Source: a virus. From it: 62,228 nucleotides of DNA. A program made the position numbers and the translations under genes. The stretch lies in the IMG/VR virus record IMGVR_UViG_3300040806_003816, positions 1-62,228 of that record. One strand, given 5' to 3'. Under the pieces are notes generated by a model. The model worked only from the letters and a program-made list of their open reading frames with translations. It did no database searches and was not told where the DNA came from. Below, piece after piece: positions 27,556-36,430 of this stretch; within the stretch, counting starts at the first letter, position 1, and the number at the start of each line of letters is the position of its first letter.

Positions 27556-29114
27556 GTCAGATTATTTTTAGAGGTGTGGTTACTGATGTTGATGATCCTA
27601 AAAATTTAGGTAGAATCAGAGTGGAACCAATAATCGAAAACACAGCCCAAAAGAAAAATGCTAGTTTGACTTACGGTGAACAGTTATGGGATTTTTGGGA
27701 CAAAAAAGATCCGTTCGTCTTTCATCCACTAAATCCCTTTTTTACAAACCTTGTACCGAAAGTAGGGGAATATGTTAACCTAATTTATGCTAATCCTGAT
27801 AAAACTGAAAATTTAGATCGTTATTACATTGGTCCTATTTATTCTTCCGCTCTTTTAGTCGAAAATGAACCTTACAATAGTGCAGTGACTAATTTAGAAA
27901 TAGGTTCAAGAAATTTACCACCACCAGATATATTCAAATCTTCTGGAGGTCTAACTAATGAATTAAGTGAAGGGGTTTTTATTAAACCTGAAGATGTTGG
28001 AGTTCAAGGGAGAGGTGGATCTGATATTGTAGTGAAAAAAAACCATATTTTACTGAGATCTGGAAAATATGTAGAAAATCCTAATAAAAAAGTACCGCCT
28101 AATTCTTATATAGGAAGGGGATTTTTACAAATATCAAAATTTGAAAAAAACATCTCTTTTGGGTTACCTTCAAAAAAGAAAAAATTGAAAACTGTCTACG
28201 ATGATCTAAAAATTTTAGTCGAATACTATGTTGAAAATTCATCTAGTACTCAGGGTCAATTTACAGGTAATATTTCAATATATAAAGTAAAACCCGGACC
28301 AAGAACATCCACTAAAAATTTCAGAATTAGCGGTACGAAAGTTGATTTAAATGTAGGTGAAGACCTAGGTTTAGGTTCTAGTATACAAATAAATACTCCT
28401 CTTAACCACGAAGAGTATTCTGAATTAGTTAATAAAATTATAAAATCGATTGTTGACGAAAAGGACTTTAATGAAATAAAATCACTTAATGACAAATATA
28501 ATACACTTTCGATTTCAGGTCAAAAAATTTATAGAGTTGATAATATACCTCTTTATTTTAGACCTAATCCAGAACAGTATAAAAAATCTACTCAAAGTTT
28601 CAATCCTGTTGAAAAACAAAATTTGAACTCGATTTTCAATAAAATAAATGTTAATTCAGGTTGTAGTAAAAAGGGATATAATTTAGTTTTTGATAAAAAG
28701 TATTCTTGTAAAGCCCCGACTGAGACTCAAGAAATTACAATTGTACCCCAAAATACATCAACAGAAGTTAATACTTCTGCGTTAATGGGTGCGGATACCA
28801 TTTACTTACTTTCACATAAATCTAACAAGTCTAACAATGGACAAAAAATTGATTTAGATGGTACTTTATATGGTATAGATAGAGATAGAATTGCTAATGA
28901 GATTGAACCTAAGACATCTAGTATGGTGAGGGGTGAAGAAATGTTAGAGTTATTAGAAATGATTGTAGAATTTTTATTTAAACATGTTCACCCATATCCA
29001 GGTTTACCCCCTATACCTGTGGGATATAACAGTACAATTACTATGGATCAAATCCAAAGAGAACTACTCAATGCAAATCAAAAAGTCTTGAATAAGAATA
29101 TTCGTATAAATTGA
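27552..29114 (+). CDS. OB-fold baseplate spike/hub protein (gp5-like, no lysozyme seen)
   Basis: The 520 residues open with QIIFRGVVTDVDDPKNLGRIRVE, here FRGVVTDVDDPKN and LGRIRVE, the signature of the gp5/VgrG-type N-terminal OB fold. WDKKDPFVFHPLNPFFTNLVPKVGEYV fits the same fold (LVPKVGEYV). GSDIVVKKNHILLRSG and the later ADTIYLLSH strand suggest a beta-helical or beta-strand continuation. The C-terminus (EEMLELLEMIVEFLFKHVHPYPGLPP) is found near the ends of related phage spike proteins. No lysozyme catalytic motif was recognised, so the cell-wall activity may reside elsewhere. Confidence 0.7.
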   Translation: MSQIIFRGVVTDVDDPKNLGRIRVEPIIENTAQKKNASLTYGEQLWDFWDKKDPFVFHPLNPFFTNLVPKVGEYVNLIYANPDKTENLDRYYIGPIYSSALLVENEPYNSAVTNLEIGSRNLPPPDIFKSSGGLTNELSEGVFIKPEDVGVQGRGGSDIVVKKNHILLRSGKYVENPNKKVPPNSYIGRGFLQISKFEKNISFGLPSKKKKLKTVYDDLKILVEYYVENSSSTQGQFTGNISIYKVKPGPRTSTKNFRISGTKVDLNVGEDLGLGSSIQINTPLNHEEYSELVNKIIKSIVDEKDFNEIKSLNDKYNTLSISGQKIYRVDNIPLYFRPNPEQYKKSTQSFNPVEKQNLNSIFNKINVNSGCSKKGYNLVFDKKYSCKAPTETQEITIVPQNTSTEVNTSALMGADTIYLLSHKSNKSNNGQKIDLDGTLYGIDRDRIANEIEPKTSSMVRGEEMLELLEMIVEFLFKHVHPYPGLPPIPVGYNSTITMDQIQRELLNANQKVLNKNIRIN

Positions 29115-29122
29115 ATATTTAT
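29115..29122 (+). promoter_or_regulatory. Putative late promoter element ATATTTAT
   Basis: Exact motif, 14 bases before the ATG at 29137. Confidence 0.5.
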
Positions 29123-29136
29123 TATAAAAGTCTTAA

Positions 29137-30651
29137 ATGTCAGTTCACAAGTCTTACTTCTCGAGAAATAATACCATCATTTATGGATCTACGACCAACA
29201 CAGGTCAAAGTCCTTTTACTGAACTTTTTTTCGGATCTGTAGATAATGTTATCTCACCTGTAGGATTTTCTAGATTTATATTTGATTTAGATCTAAAAGA
29301 TTTAAGATCGAAAGTCGCTGATGGTACTATTCGGTTACCCATAGCAAGTCAACCATGTTCTGGAGAAACTTCTCACATATTAAGGATGACAAATACATCT
29401 GCCTTTGACAAAGAGTTATTAAATGATAAGTGGTCGAATGGAAAAAGAAGGGCAAGTTCTTTTACTTTAAATTTATATCGTATTCCTTATACTTCTGGGA
29501 CCAGGGGTGAACCCCAATATTGGGACGAAGGTGTTGGTTTTGATTATTATTCTAATACAAATAATGATAATGGTAGTACACAATATTATACTCAGGAATT
29601 AGCAACTGACAAAACTTATTCTGATAGACCATCTAATTATTTTAACAGTACAACTACAACTAGTTGGAGTACTCCCGGGATATATTCTAATGTACTTGGA
29701 GATTTTGCGACAGTAACGGAAAATGATCTAGTATTGGTTGATTCTCAGTCTTTTGAATTTGGTAATGAAGATATTAGTTTTGATATGTCTAAAGAGATAA
29801 CCGAGATTCTAAGAGGACGGCTTGTTACAACGGGATATATAATCGCATTCCCTGGACAAATAGAAAATATTTCCGGAATGACTGAATCTCATTCTGTAGG
29901 GTTTTTTACAAGACACACTCAAACATTCTATGAACCATATCTAGAAACGACTTATGATGACTTAATAGAAGATGATAGAAATTTATTTATCAATGGTCAC
30001 AAAAATAAGTTATATTTATATTCCTACGAAAACGGAGTTCCAAAAAATTTAGATAGAAATCCTTTTGTGGATATCTTAGATTTAAACTATGAACCTATTC
30101 AAGGTTTCACTGGTTTAAGTACTTGTAGAGTGACAAAGGGTGTTTATGTTTGTGAAATCGATGGTCTAACTGGTGAAACAATACCATGTATGTATTATGA
30201 CAATTGGAATGGAATTGAAATCGATCAAAAACCACTTAGAGATGTTGAAAATTCTTTTATAATTAAAGAAGAATCAGAAAAGTATAATATTGGAATTTCA
30301 ACTTACAATCCAAAAAGATATTCATTTAATTTTACAGGTATAAAGCAAGATGAAAAGATATTGACATCGGATATAAGAAAAATTGAGGTCGATGTCAAAG
30401 AAGCTTATTCAACTAATAAACAATTAGTTGATTTTCTAGGACATTATAGGTTGTATGTCAAAGAGGGTACTACTGAAGTTATGGTTCAGGACTGGACAAG
30501 GATAAATCGCACAAATGATGGTAATCACTTTTATTTGGATATGAATGATAAAATACCAAACGAATACTTTTTAGACATCAAAGTTGAAACCGATGGTGAG
30601 ACTAATACTTATAAAAGAGAACTCAAATTTCAAATCGTTAACAGAAAATGA
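29137..30651 (+). CDS. Virion structural protein, tail-associated candidate
   Basis: The 504 residues are rich in Thr, Ser, Tyr and Asn with a beta-structure look. The first 250 residues contain a TIRLPIASQPCSG and LNLYRIPYT pattern. The C-terminal part has a repeated Ig-like or beta-sandwich organisation (FNFTGIKQDEKILTSDIRKIEV, split as FNFTGIKQDEK and ILTSDIRKIEV). No enzyme motif was found. It lies in the baseplate operon, has its own late motif and overlaps the next gene by 4 bases. A tail or neck role is likely but unproven. Confidence 0.55.
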   Translation: MSVHKSYFSRNNTIIYGSTTNTGQSPFTELFFGSVDNVISPVGFSRFIFDLDLKDLRSKVADGTIRLPIASQPCSGETSHILRMTNTSAFDKELLNDKWSNGKRRASSFTLNLYRIPYTSGTRGEPQYWDEGVGFDYYSNTNNDNGSTQYYTQELATDKTYSDRPSNYFNSTTTTSWSTPGIYSNVLGDFATVTENDLVLVDSQSFEFGNEDISFDMSKEITEILRGRLVTTGYIIAFPGQIENISGMTESHSVGFFTRHTQTFYEPYLETTYDDLIEDDRNLFINGHKNKLYLYSYENGVPKNLDRNPFVDILDLNYEPIQGFTGLSTCRVTKGVYVCEIDGLTGETIPCMYYDNWNGIEIDQKPLRDVENSFIIKEESEKYNIGISTYNPKRYSFNFTGIKQDEKILTSDIRKIEVDVKEAYSTNKQLVDFLGHYRLYVKEGTTEVMVQDWTRINRTNDGNHFYLDMNDKIPNEYFLDIKVETDGETNTYKRELKFQIVNRK

Positions 30652-30842
30652 AAAAGATAAGAATTACCGAAACTGAATTGATTGAATTGATAGAGAAAGT
30701 CATTTCAGAAAAGAAAAAGAAAAAAAAGGATAGATGTCACAGATGTGCTGATCAATCATACGGACCAGAAACTTCGGCATATAAAAGTGGTGCAATGGTC
30801 CAATGTAGAAAAGGTGAAATCTGGAAAGGAAAAAAATGTTAA
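30648..30842 (+). CDS. Small basic Cys-containing protein with capsid-targeting-type leader
   Basis: The 64 residues start KKIRITETELIELIEKVISE, then a run of lysines. The leader ends in I-S-E at residue 21, a gp21-type cleavage site. The rest has a C-x-x-C pair and the string SAYKSGAMVQCRKGEIWKG, which resembles a short motif repeated among proteins of T4-like marine phages. The matured product would be very basic and fits a DNA-condensing internal protein (inference). Confidence 0.6.
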   Translation: MKKIRITETELIELIEKVISEKKKKKKDRCHRCADQSYGPETSAYKSGAMVQCRKGEIWKGKKC

Positions 30843-30846
30843 AATC

Positions 30847-31158
30847 ATGAAAAAATTTCGTATGACAGAATCGCAACTTGTAGAGTTGATCAAACAAATT
30901 ATTGACGAAAAAACCGATTACTCTAAGGAAAAAAAAAGTGGACTACATGGATGGTTTAGTAGACAAGGAGGTAAAGGGAAAAGTAGTGGATGGGTAGATT
31001 GTAATACTTGTCGTAAAGATTCTAAAACGGGTCGAAAAAAGTGTAAGCCTTGTGGTAGAGAAAAAGGAGAAAAAAGAGCAAAGTATCCATCATGTAGACC
31101 GACACCCTCAGCATGTTCAACAAAAGGTAAAGGTAAAAAATGGGGAAAAAAGAAATAA
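30847..31158 (+). CDS. Basic Cys/Gly-rich protein with capsid-targeting-type leader
   Basis: ATG 30847 was chosen over the longer frame starting at 30745, because that extension runs through the previous gene and the leader begins here. The 103 residues start MKKFRMTESQLVELIKQIIDE-K, with the cut expected after residue 21, the same position as in the preceding protein. The mature part contains GLHGWFSRQGGKGKSSGW, a cluster of cysteines and CRPTPSAC, a viral small-domain pattern (DUF5872-like by memory, unverified). It is strongly basic, so packaged DNA-binding is plausible. Confidence 0.65.
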   Translation: MKKFRMTESQLVELIKQIIDEKTDYSKEKKSGLHGWFSRQGGKGKSSGWVDCNTCRKDSKTGRKKCKPCGREKGEKRAKYPSCRPTPSACSTKGKGKKWGKKK

Positions 31159-31170
31159 AATATTTTGATT

Positions 31171-31200
31171 TTTGAATTAGTTTTTTTACATTTACACTTG
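31171..31200 (+). promoter_or_regulatory. Putative Bacteroidota-type promoter
   Basis: TTTG at 31171-31174, an 18-base spacer, then TACACTTG at 31193-31200 approximates the -33 TTTG / -7 TAnnTTTG promoter with one mismatch. It sits 3 bases before the ATG of the small gene at 31204. Confidence 0.4.
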
Positions 31201-31203
31201 TAA

Positions 31204-31374
31204 ATGGAACACACTCAACGCACATATCAATTAATCAAAGAAGGTAAAATTATTATGGAAACTCAATCTGCGAGTTTCGATAGTGCACTTGATTACTTTT
31301 TTGAATTTTATCCAGACGCTTACGTCGATTCGAATTACACATTCAAAACGGTTAAGTTACCCCACGAACGTTAA
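31204..31374 (+). CDS. Small hypothetical protein (56 aa)
   Basis: A short frame beginning ATG-GAA-CAC and ending TAA at 31374 encodes 56 residues: a polar start (MEHTQRTYQLIKEG), an aromatic DYFFEFYPDAYVDSNY core and a PHER end. It is preceded by a promoter-like sequence and ends 4 bases inside the convergent minus-strand gene. Codon use looks like that of the neighbours. No family was recognised. Confidence 0.45.
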   Translation: MEHTQRTYQLIKEGKIIMETQSASFDSALDYFFEFYPDAYVDSNYTFKTVKLPHER

Positions 31375-31634
31375 TATTCCTCAATAAGGATTTTAAGAGA
31401 TCCTGTACCCTTAATTACTCTATGAAAGGTCTCTTTAGGTATTTCAAATTTAAGTCCTTTTACGAGGGTCCTAGGTAGTTCATTATCCATTTGGAACTTC
31501 CAATCACTATCCTCTAGAACTTCAACCAACCTATTTTCAGCATCCATATGCCAGACTAACTCTGAACTGTCTATATCTGATGAAAAAGTTCTAGTAAATT
31601 TATTATCTGAAATATCGTTTTGAATATAAATCAT
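31371..31634 (-). CDS. Small cupin-like phage protein
   Basis: ATG at 31634 (TAATG overlap with the upstream stop) is preferred to the TTG six bases earlier. The 87 residues carry a beta-barrel pattern: LVWHMDAENRLVEVLEDSDW, then FQMDNELPRTLVKGLKFEIP, then FHRVIKGTGSLKILIEE. The P-x-x-x-x-H-R-V-I-K-G motif resembles the end of a cupin metal site, and the first WHMD contributes a second histidine. Small proteins of this type occur in T4-like phages without known function. Confidence 0.6.
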   Translation of the reverse strand: MIYIQNDISDNKFTRTFSSDIDSSELVWHMDAENRLVEVLEDSDWKFQMDNELPRTLVKGLKFEIPKETFHRVIKGTGSLKILIEEY

Positions 31635-32191
31635 TACCAAAATCTACCAGATACATTTTTACCGAAATCTTTATGTGCCCTACAAGCCCAATAACCTGCT
31701 TTAGTTTTGTCTTTTTTCTTTGCACACTGATGTCTAGCGGCAAATGACTTTCTAGCTTGAGGGTCATTCCATTTCGCAGTCATAACAGGAGAACCATAAC
31801 TAACTTTTTTTACTTTATCACCATCCTTTACATAAACGTACCATTTTTTTGATCCTCCAGTTTTTGGATCATTTAAATTAACTTTTTTTCCTTGATATTC
31901 AGCCTCATTGACAGATCCATATTCAAATGGCATATCTAAAGGAATCTTTTTTCCTGATTTTGTTTTGACTATTGTACCTAAATCTGATTCTAGTATTTCA
32001 CGATCAAACTCATCGAAATTATATCCTAACTTATAAAGTTTTCTTGCTTCATTAATAACTTCAAAATATTTATCACTACCATATCTAAAAACATTTTCAG
32101 TCAACGAAATATTATTATCTACGTGATATTTTAATTCTTCTGACATTACTTTTTTAAGTAAAGATTCTCTTATAGTTTTTTTTAGGTTCAT
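31634..32191 (-). CDS. Packaged-protein candidate with Arg/Cys-rich phage C-terminal domain
   Basis: The 185 residues start MNLKKTIRESLLKKVMSE-E, a leader whose putative cut M-S-E is slightly off the (I/L)-x-E consensus. The C-terminal 90 residues match a domain seen in T4-like phages: YQGKKVNLNDPKTGGSKKWY, then YVKDGDKVKKVSYGSPVM, then ARKSFAARHQCAKKKDKTKA and GYWACRAH. This part is basic with Cys and His residues. It is probably a virion or packaged protein. Function unknown. Confidence 0.6.
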   Translation of the reverse strand: MNLKKTIRESLLKKVMSEELKYHVDNNISLTENVFRYGSDKYFEVINEARKLYKLGYNFDEFDREILESDLGTIVKTKSGKKIPLDMPFEYGSVNEAEYQGKKVNLNDPKTGGSKKWYVYVKDGDKVKKVSYGSPVMTAKWNDPQARKSFAARHQCAKKKDKTKAGYWACRAHKDFGKNVSGRFW

Positions 32192-32262
32192 GTCTTCTTT
32201 CTTTGAGGATTTATACTATATTATGATTGTATACAAATAAATATCATTAAATATAGATTAAA

Positions 32263-32592
32263 ATGAGTGAATTAGAAAATACAAAAACAAGAAAAAGGAG
32301 ATCTAAGAATGTTTCTGAGATTGAAAAAAAATATAATGAAATTTACGAGTCCCTAAAAAATAATGTCCAGACAAACCCAATGGGTACATTATATAATTCT
32401 ATAAACTATACTAGTACTGATGATCTAGATCGTTTCATAAATAATTTAAGTGTCAATCAAGCACTATTTTGTTTGATTGAAGCATCCAAAATGGCTCACA
32501 ATAGAAATATATTTACAATTGAAGAATCCGAATTATTATCCAAATCAATTAGGATGTTGAAAAAACATAATGAAGATCTTAATATAAATTAA
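32263..32592 (+). CDS. Hypothetical phage protein
   Basis: The 109 residues have a basic N-terminal tail (TRKRRSKN) and a helical body with SVNQALFCLIEASKMAHNRN. No motif was recognised. It is followed 6 bases downstream by an intrinsic terminator, so it probably forms a short transcription unit on its own. Confidence 0.5.
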   Translation: MSELENTKTRKRRSKNVSEIEKKYNEIYESLKNNVQTNPMGTLYNSINYTSTDDLDRFINNLSVNQALFCLIEASKMAHNRNIFTIEESELLSKSIRMLKKHNEDLNIN

Positions 32593-32598
32593 ATTAAT

Positions 32599-32626
32599 AA
32601 AGGAAGTTTATCTTCCTTTTTTTTTT
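32599..32626 (+). terminator. Intrinsic terminator
   Basis: Stem AAAGGAAG (32599-32606) pairs with CTTCCTTT (32612-32619) around a 5-base loop and is followed by an uninterrupted T-run to 32626. Confidence 0.8.
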
Positions 32627-32629
32627 GAT

Positions 32630-32818
32630 ATGACAAAAGACGAACTACTAAGTGAAATCGTGAAATTGCAGAGTGAAATTACATCTGAAGTAATTTTAGG
32701 TTATGATAAGTCATCAGTTGATGATCATTTTAAATCTCATAGAGAAAAACTAAAATTATACAGATGTTTATATTTTGGACCAGATTCCAAATATTGTGAA
32801 ATAAAAAAGGGGGACTAA
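32630..32818 (+). CDS. Small hypothetical protein
   Basis: The 62 residues form a helical, charged protein with two cysteines near the end (KLYRCLYFGPDSKYCEIKK). The stop codon lies in the loop of the following bidirectional terminator. It begins right after the previous terminator, so it may depend on read-through or an internal promoter that was not recognised. Confidence 0.4.
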   Translation: MTKDELLSEIVKLQSEITSEVILGYDKSSVDDHFKSHREKLKLYRCLYFGPDSKYCEIKKGD

Positions 32819-32836
32819 TGTCCCCCTTTAATTTTT
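32806..32836. terminator. Bidirectional terminator between convergent genes
   Basis: Stem AAAGGGGGAC (32806-32815) pairs with GTCCCCCTTT (32820-32829) around the loop TAAT. A T-run follows on the plus strand and an A-run precedes it, so it can end both the 32630 gene and the capsid gene on the minus strand. Confidence 0.8.
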
Positions 32837-32851
32837 TCAAAACTTTAATTA

Positions 32852-34603
32852 TTATCTTAAAGAGTTGAGGTCGAATGTTCTAACACCATCAACCTGAATC
32901 ACACCATAGAATCTGTTGTTAACCATCTTCTTAGCGTATCTTGTCATGATACCCTTAATTGGTGTGAAGTTGAATGGGTTGTACATAGTTGGTGTTAACT
33001 GGAGTGGTACATACGGTGCGTATACATATCCAGTATCCAACATTGAATTACCCTTGTGACCTAACAATACCATGTTTGGTGGGAAGTATGGGTCACGGTA
33101 CACTTGGTATCTTCCAGAAAGAGTACCAACTCTTTCAATACCCATGTTGTAGTTATCCTGATCAGGAGCCGCGTTTGAAACGTGGAAGTACTCTAGATCG
33201 TCAAAGATTGCTGAAACCTCTGAAGAGCAAACTACCCAGTTAGCACCACCTCTCAATGTTGATTTGTGGATTTGAGCTGAAATCTGGTTGATCGCAGTGA
33301 TCAATGTCTGGTTCCAGTCCTTCTGGTTGTATGCTGTAGAAGTTGTTGATAATCTTCTCCATCCGTCATAGTCCCATCTTAGTTTCCAAGCCGCACCTTT
33401 TCTCAAGTCTCTTAAGATCTCACGATCAATTTCTGCTGCCACTTGCTCTGACAATAAAGCTGTCAATTCAGCTTCAGCGTCAATGTTGTGGAATGCAGAA
33501 ACGTCTTGTGCGAGTTCTGGAGACCATTGTGCTCTTAGTTTTCTTTCGATTGCTGTTACAGTAACCGCTTCAAGATCGAACGATACTTCACCGATCTTGT
33601 CTTCGAATTCGAGTTCTTCATATACTCTGTATGTTGCCTGGAATCCAGCGAAAGCCGCTGTGAATGATGTACCTGTGTAACCATCAAGTGAACTACTATC
33701 GTCTGTTGGTGTCTTCAAGTCAACAACGACACGTAAAATACCATTAGCGTCACATAGATCTTGATATCTACCTCCGTTACCGTCAGAGAATGTAGATGTC
33801 TGAGTATCACCATATTCAACAATACCCTTACCATACTTCTGAGTAAGAACGTTTACTGGGAATGCAGAACCCTCACCTTGAACATTTAAGTAAGATAGGA
33901 ATTCTTCAGTATCCATTTCGTTACCGCTTGGACCAATCATTCTACCAGCAGCAACATTACTAAATCCAGAGAATGCAACAACAACAGACTTAGGGAATGA
34001 TGTTCCACCAGTAAATGCCGCATCAGTCACTACAGTACCATAGCTACTACCAGAAACGATAGTACCTTGGATGGTGTGTGCACTGAATCTACCCTTAGAG
34101 TAGTCAAACAATCCTTCAGGATCAACACCTGATCCAGCAGTACCTGGAACAGATCCTTCGTAGAATCTATCGTATAGGTTAACCGAACTTTCAGAGTATC
34201 CAGAATATGGAGTAGTAGGACCATTAGGTGCTCCGAATGGAGGAACGTGCTCGTTAGCAGCACCTCTAGCCTGAATTTTAGGTACAAAGTAGAACAACTT
34301 ACCGATTGGTAGGTTCATAGCCTGTACAGAAACGATATCGTTAGCCAACAACTTAGAGAATACTCTTCTGATGATTGGGAAAACGACTGTTTCAAATGAT
34401 CCGCCAGCGTCAGATGTCGCAGCTTCGTTGATTAGGTGAGATGCTTGGTTCTCATATAACTGAGCCATGTTCTCTTTTAATTGACCATTGAGGCCATCTA
34501 GGAACCCTAACTTGTCCCATTTGTTTACTGTGTCTTCCTTGATAACTTTGAGGTGCTTAAGACCAATGTTACCAACGAGACCTGATTCTAATAATGCTCC
34601 CAT
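32852..34603 (-). CDS. gp23: Major capsid protein, gp23-like
   Basis: The 583 residues match the T4 gp23 family in length and layout. An N-terminal scaffold-interacting helix region includes the segment YENQASHLINE-AA, followed by a long HK97-like body (RRVFSKLLANDIVSVQAMN). The putative prohead cleavage is after E60 (I-N-E), parallel to T4 processing after E65. The C-terminus ends RFYGVIQVDGVRTFDLNSL. The gene uses more C-ending codons than its neighbours, as expected of a highly expressed gene. It is the last gene of the head block, directly downstream of the scaffold gene. Confidence 0.92.
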   Translation of the reverse strand: MGALLESGLVGNIGLKHLKVIKEDTVNKWDKLGFLDGLNGQLKENMAQLYENQASHLINEAATSDAGGSFETVVFPIIRRVFSKLLANDIVSVQAMNLPIGKLFYFVPKIQARGAANEHVPPFGAPNGPTTPYSGYSESSVNLYDRFYEGSVPGTAGSGVDPEGLFDYSKGRFSAHTIQGTIVSGSSYGTVVTDAAFTGGTSFPKSVVVAFSGFSNVAAGRMIGPSGNEMDTEEFLSYLNVQGEGSAFPVNVLTQKYGKGIVEYGDTQTSTFSDGNGGRYQDLCDANGILRVVVDLKTPTDDSSSLDGYTGTSFTAAFAGFQATYRVYEELEFEDKIGEVSFDLEAVTVTAIERKLRAQWSPELAQDVSAFHNIDAEAELTALLSEQVAAEIDREILRDLRKGAAWKLRWDYDGWRRLSTTSTAYNQKDWNQTLITAINQISAQIHKSTLRGGANWVVCSSEVSAIFDDLEYFHVSNAAPDQDNYNMGIERVGTLSGRYQVYRDPYFPPNMVLLGHKGNSMLDTGYVYAPYVPLQLTPTMYNPFNFTPIKGIMTRYAKKMVNNRFYGVIQVDGVRTFDLNSLR

Positions 34604-34629
34604 TTTTATAATTTTTTAAGTTATTTTTA

Positions 34630-36081
34630 TTATAGTTTTTTCATGAGGTCCCTCATTCTCATAAATTGAGGGTTCTCATAAGTTTTATTTTCGATAAGGT
34701 TTGTAGCTGAACCCGTAGTTGGAGTTTTTTCAACTTTGTTTTCAATTGTTTCCTTAACGAGGGTTGAATCATCACTTAAAGATTTTTTGACACTCTTATA
34801 TAATGATTTTGATTCTTTTAACGTATCGACACCATCGAAACGTCTTAATATATTTATTTTCTCTTGCTTAGTTGTAGTGTGTTCAGTGAACAATCTAGTA
34901 GCGTAAGCTAAGTTTGAATTAAAAACTGCAACTTCAGTTAACTTCTCTTGGAAAACACCTAGAGCTTGTTTGTACTCTTGATTCTTTTCTCTAAGTTGTT
35001 TCACTTCATTTTGAAGTTTTCTATACAATAATTTATTTGGAACTGGACCAGTACCTGGTTTAGAACCACCTTTAGGACTACCGTCAGGATTTACACCTTT
35101 TCTTTGTCCTTGTGCTAAAGATCTTTCTTCAACCTCACCTTCGTCAACTTCTTCAGTTTCCTCGATTTCTTCTACTTCATCCATTTCCGTCTTTTCATAT
35201 CCTTCTTCAACTTCTACAGTTTCTTCTTCAGTAGACATCATTTCAGTGACTTTTTTCATCATCTCTTTCATGTCATCATCTAAATCTTCTCTTTCCATCA
35301 TTTCTTTCATTTTGTCCATTATCTCTCTCATTTCATGTGTTTCACCTTCGTGCTCTTCACCTTCATGAGTTCCACAACTAGCTTCATCCATTTCTTCGTT
35401 GTAACCTTCTTCTACTTCATTGTAACCTTCTTCGGTTTCTTCTTCAGTAAATTCAATTTCATAAAGAATTTCATCTGATTCATCAGATTCAGTTGATTCC
35501 ATTTTGATTTCATATTCAACATCTTCAGTGTCATCTTTAATGTTAACACCAGAATCTGTTTGTTGAACAATGATACCATCTTCTTCACCCATTTTTTTGA
35601 ACACCTGAATAATTTCATCATCAGTTGCCATTGTGAGATCTAAAGGTGCTAAAATTTCTTCTTCAGAATCGACTTCCAAGTCGTCACCAGGTAAGTCAGT
35701 CAACATCAGATCATCGATTTCAACGTCGTCTTCCACATCAGTGTCCATACCCATATCATCAAGATCTAATTCAACTTCTTCATCATCAGAATCATCATCT
35801 AAATCTAAGTTATCCAAATCTACATCAATTTCGAGATCTTCGGTGTCATCACCGACTTCTTCTTGTTCATCAATTTCTTTATGAACTGCTTCTTCTGTCT
35901 CGTCCTTTTCAGATTCTTCGATTTCAACCTCTTCTTCTTTTAGAGATTCTTTTACTAATTGACTGATTTCTTCCTTCATTGTTGAAGCAAGTATTCCTTT
36001 TGCGTTTTCAGTTACGGCTTCTTTCAAATTCTCCATTTGTAAAAGTGCCTCTTCAACCAAAGATTGTTTTTTATCTGCCAT
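34630..36081 (-). CDS. gp22: Prohead core scaffolding protein, gp22-like
   Basis: The 483 residues contain an extremely acidic middle (Asp/Glu-rich blocks from about 45 to 330, with EEGYNE repeats) between helical ends. The last 130 residues are basic and coiled (LLYRKLQNEVKQLREKNQEY). The position between protease and capsid genes, the charge pattern and the size support the gp22 assembly-core role. It would be degraded by gp21 during head maturation. Direct sequence identity to T4 gp22 is weak. Confidence 0.8.
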   Translation of the reverse strand: MADKKQSLVEEALLQMENLKEAVTENAKGILASTMKEEISQLVKESLKEEEVEIEESEKDETEEAVHKEIDEQEEVGDDTEDLEIDVDLDNLDLDDDSDDEEVELDLDDMGMDTDVEDDVEIDDLMLTDLPGDDLEVDSEEEILAPLDLTMATDDEIIQVFKKMGEEDGIIVQQTDSGVNIKDDTEDVEYEIKMESTESDESDEILYEIEFTEEETEEGYNEVEEGYNEEMDEASCGTHEGEEHEGETHEMREIMDKMKEMMEREDLDDDMKEMMKKVTEMMSTEEETVEVEEGYEKTEMDEVEEIEETEEVDEGEVEERSLAQGQRKGVNPDGSPKGGSKPGTGPVPNKLLYRKLQNEVKQLREKNQEYKQALGVFQEKLTEVAVFNSNLAYATRLFTEHTTTKQEKINILRRFDGVDTLKESKSLYKSVKKSLSDDSTLVKETIENKVEKTPTTGSATNLIENKTYENPQFMRMRDLMKKL

Positions 36082-36108
36082 TTTTTTATTAATAAGGTTT
36101 ATTTCTAA

Positions 36109-36116
36109 ATAAATAT
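36109..36116 (-). promoter_or_regulatory. Putative late promoter element ATATTTAT
   Basis: Exact motif on the coding strand, 27 bases before the ATG of the scaffold gene at 36081. It probably drives scaffold and capsid genes. Confidence 0.5.
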
Positions 36117-36156
36117 GTGAAAAACTAAAAAAAATCTGGCCATCTATTTCTAGAAA

Positions 36157-36184
36157 ACAAAAAAGTCGAGTTTTACCTCGACTT
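36157..36184 (-). terminator. Intrinsic terminator after the small gene at 36208
   Basis: On the minus strand, AAGTCGAG (36184-36177) pairs with CTCGACTT (36170-36163) around a 6-base loop, followed by a T-run. It separates the protease transcript from the scaffold-capsid transcript. Confidence 0.7.
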
Positions 36185-36207
36185 GTAATTTGTTAGTTGT
36201 AGAAAGT

Positions 36208-36423
36208 TTATTCGAAAACTTCGTCAATCTTACTTTCACTGACTGAAGTAATTCTCCAATCCAATGAAATATTACCCATTCTTTCCATAACTTTAGCTTC
36301 ACAATCAGTGACACTAATAGCATTGACTAACTTTTCTTCACGTAGTTTTTTAATTCTTCCTGTTTGTGGATCTACGTCATCAATCTGTATTTTGACCACA
36401 AAGTATTTTTCAGCTGTAACCAT
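36208..36423 (-). CDS. Small DUF4494-like protein
   Basis: The 71 residues resemble a small Bacteroidota domain with pattern K-Y-F-V-V-K-I-x-x-D-D-V-D-P-x-T-G-R-x-K-K, then V-x-A-x-S-V-T-D-C-E-A, then I-T-S-V. From memory this is the DUF4494 family; I could not verify it. It sits between the prohead protease and scaffold genes, where T4 has small head genes, and is followed by a terminator. Confidence 0.5.
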   Translation of the reverse strand: MVTAEKYFVVKIQIDDVDPQTGRIKKLREEKLVNAISVTDCEAKVMERMGNISLDWRITSVSESKIDEVFE

Positions 36424-36430
36424 AATAATA

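Noticed and set aside
27552-29114. Lysozyme domain in the gp5-like protein
   Set aside because: No catalytic Glu-containing lysozyme motif was recognised; only the OB fold and beta-strand parts were.
30745-30846. Longer start for the small basic gene at 30847
   Set aside because: It overlaps most of the previous gene in another frame, and the leader begins at 30847.
35633-35966. Ser- or Leu/His-rich plus-strand ORFs opposite the acidic scaffold
   Set aside because: They arise from the complement of Asp/Glu codons and lack start signals.
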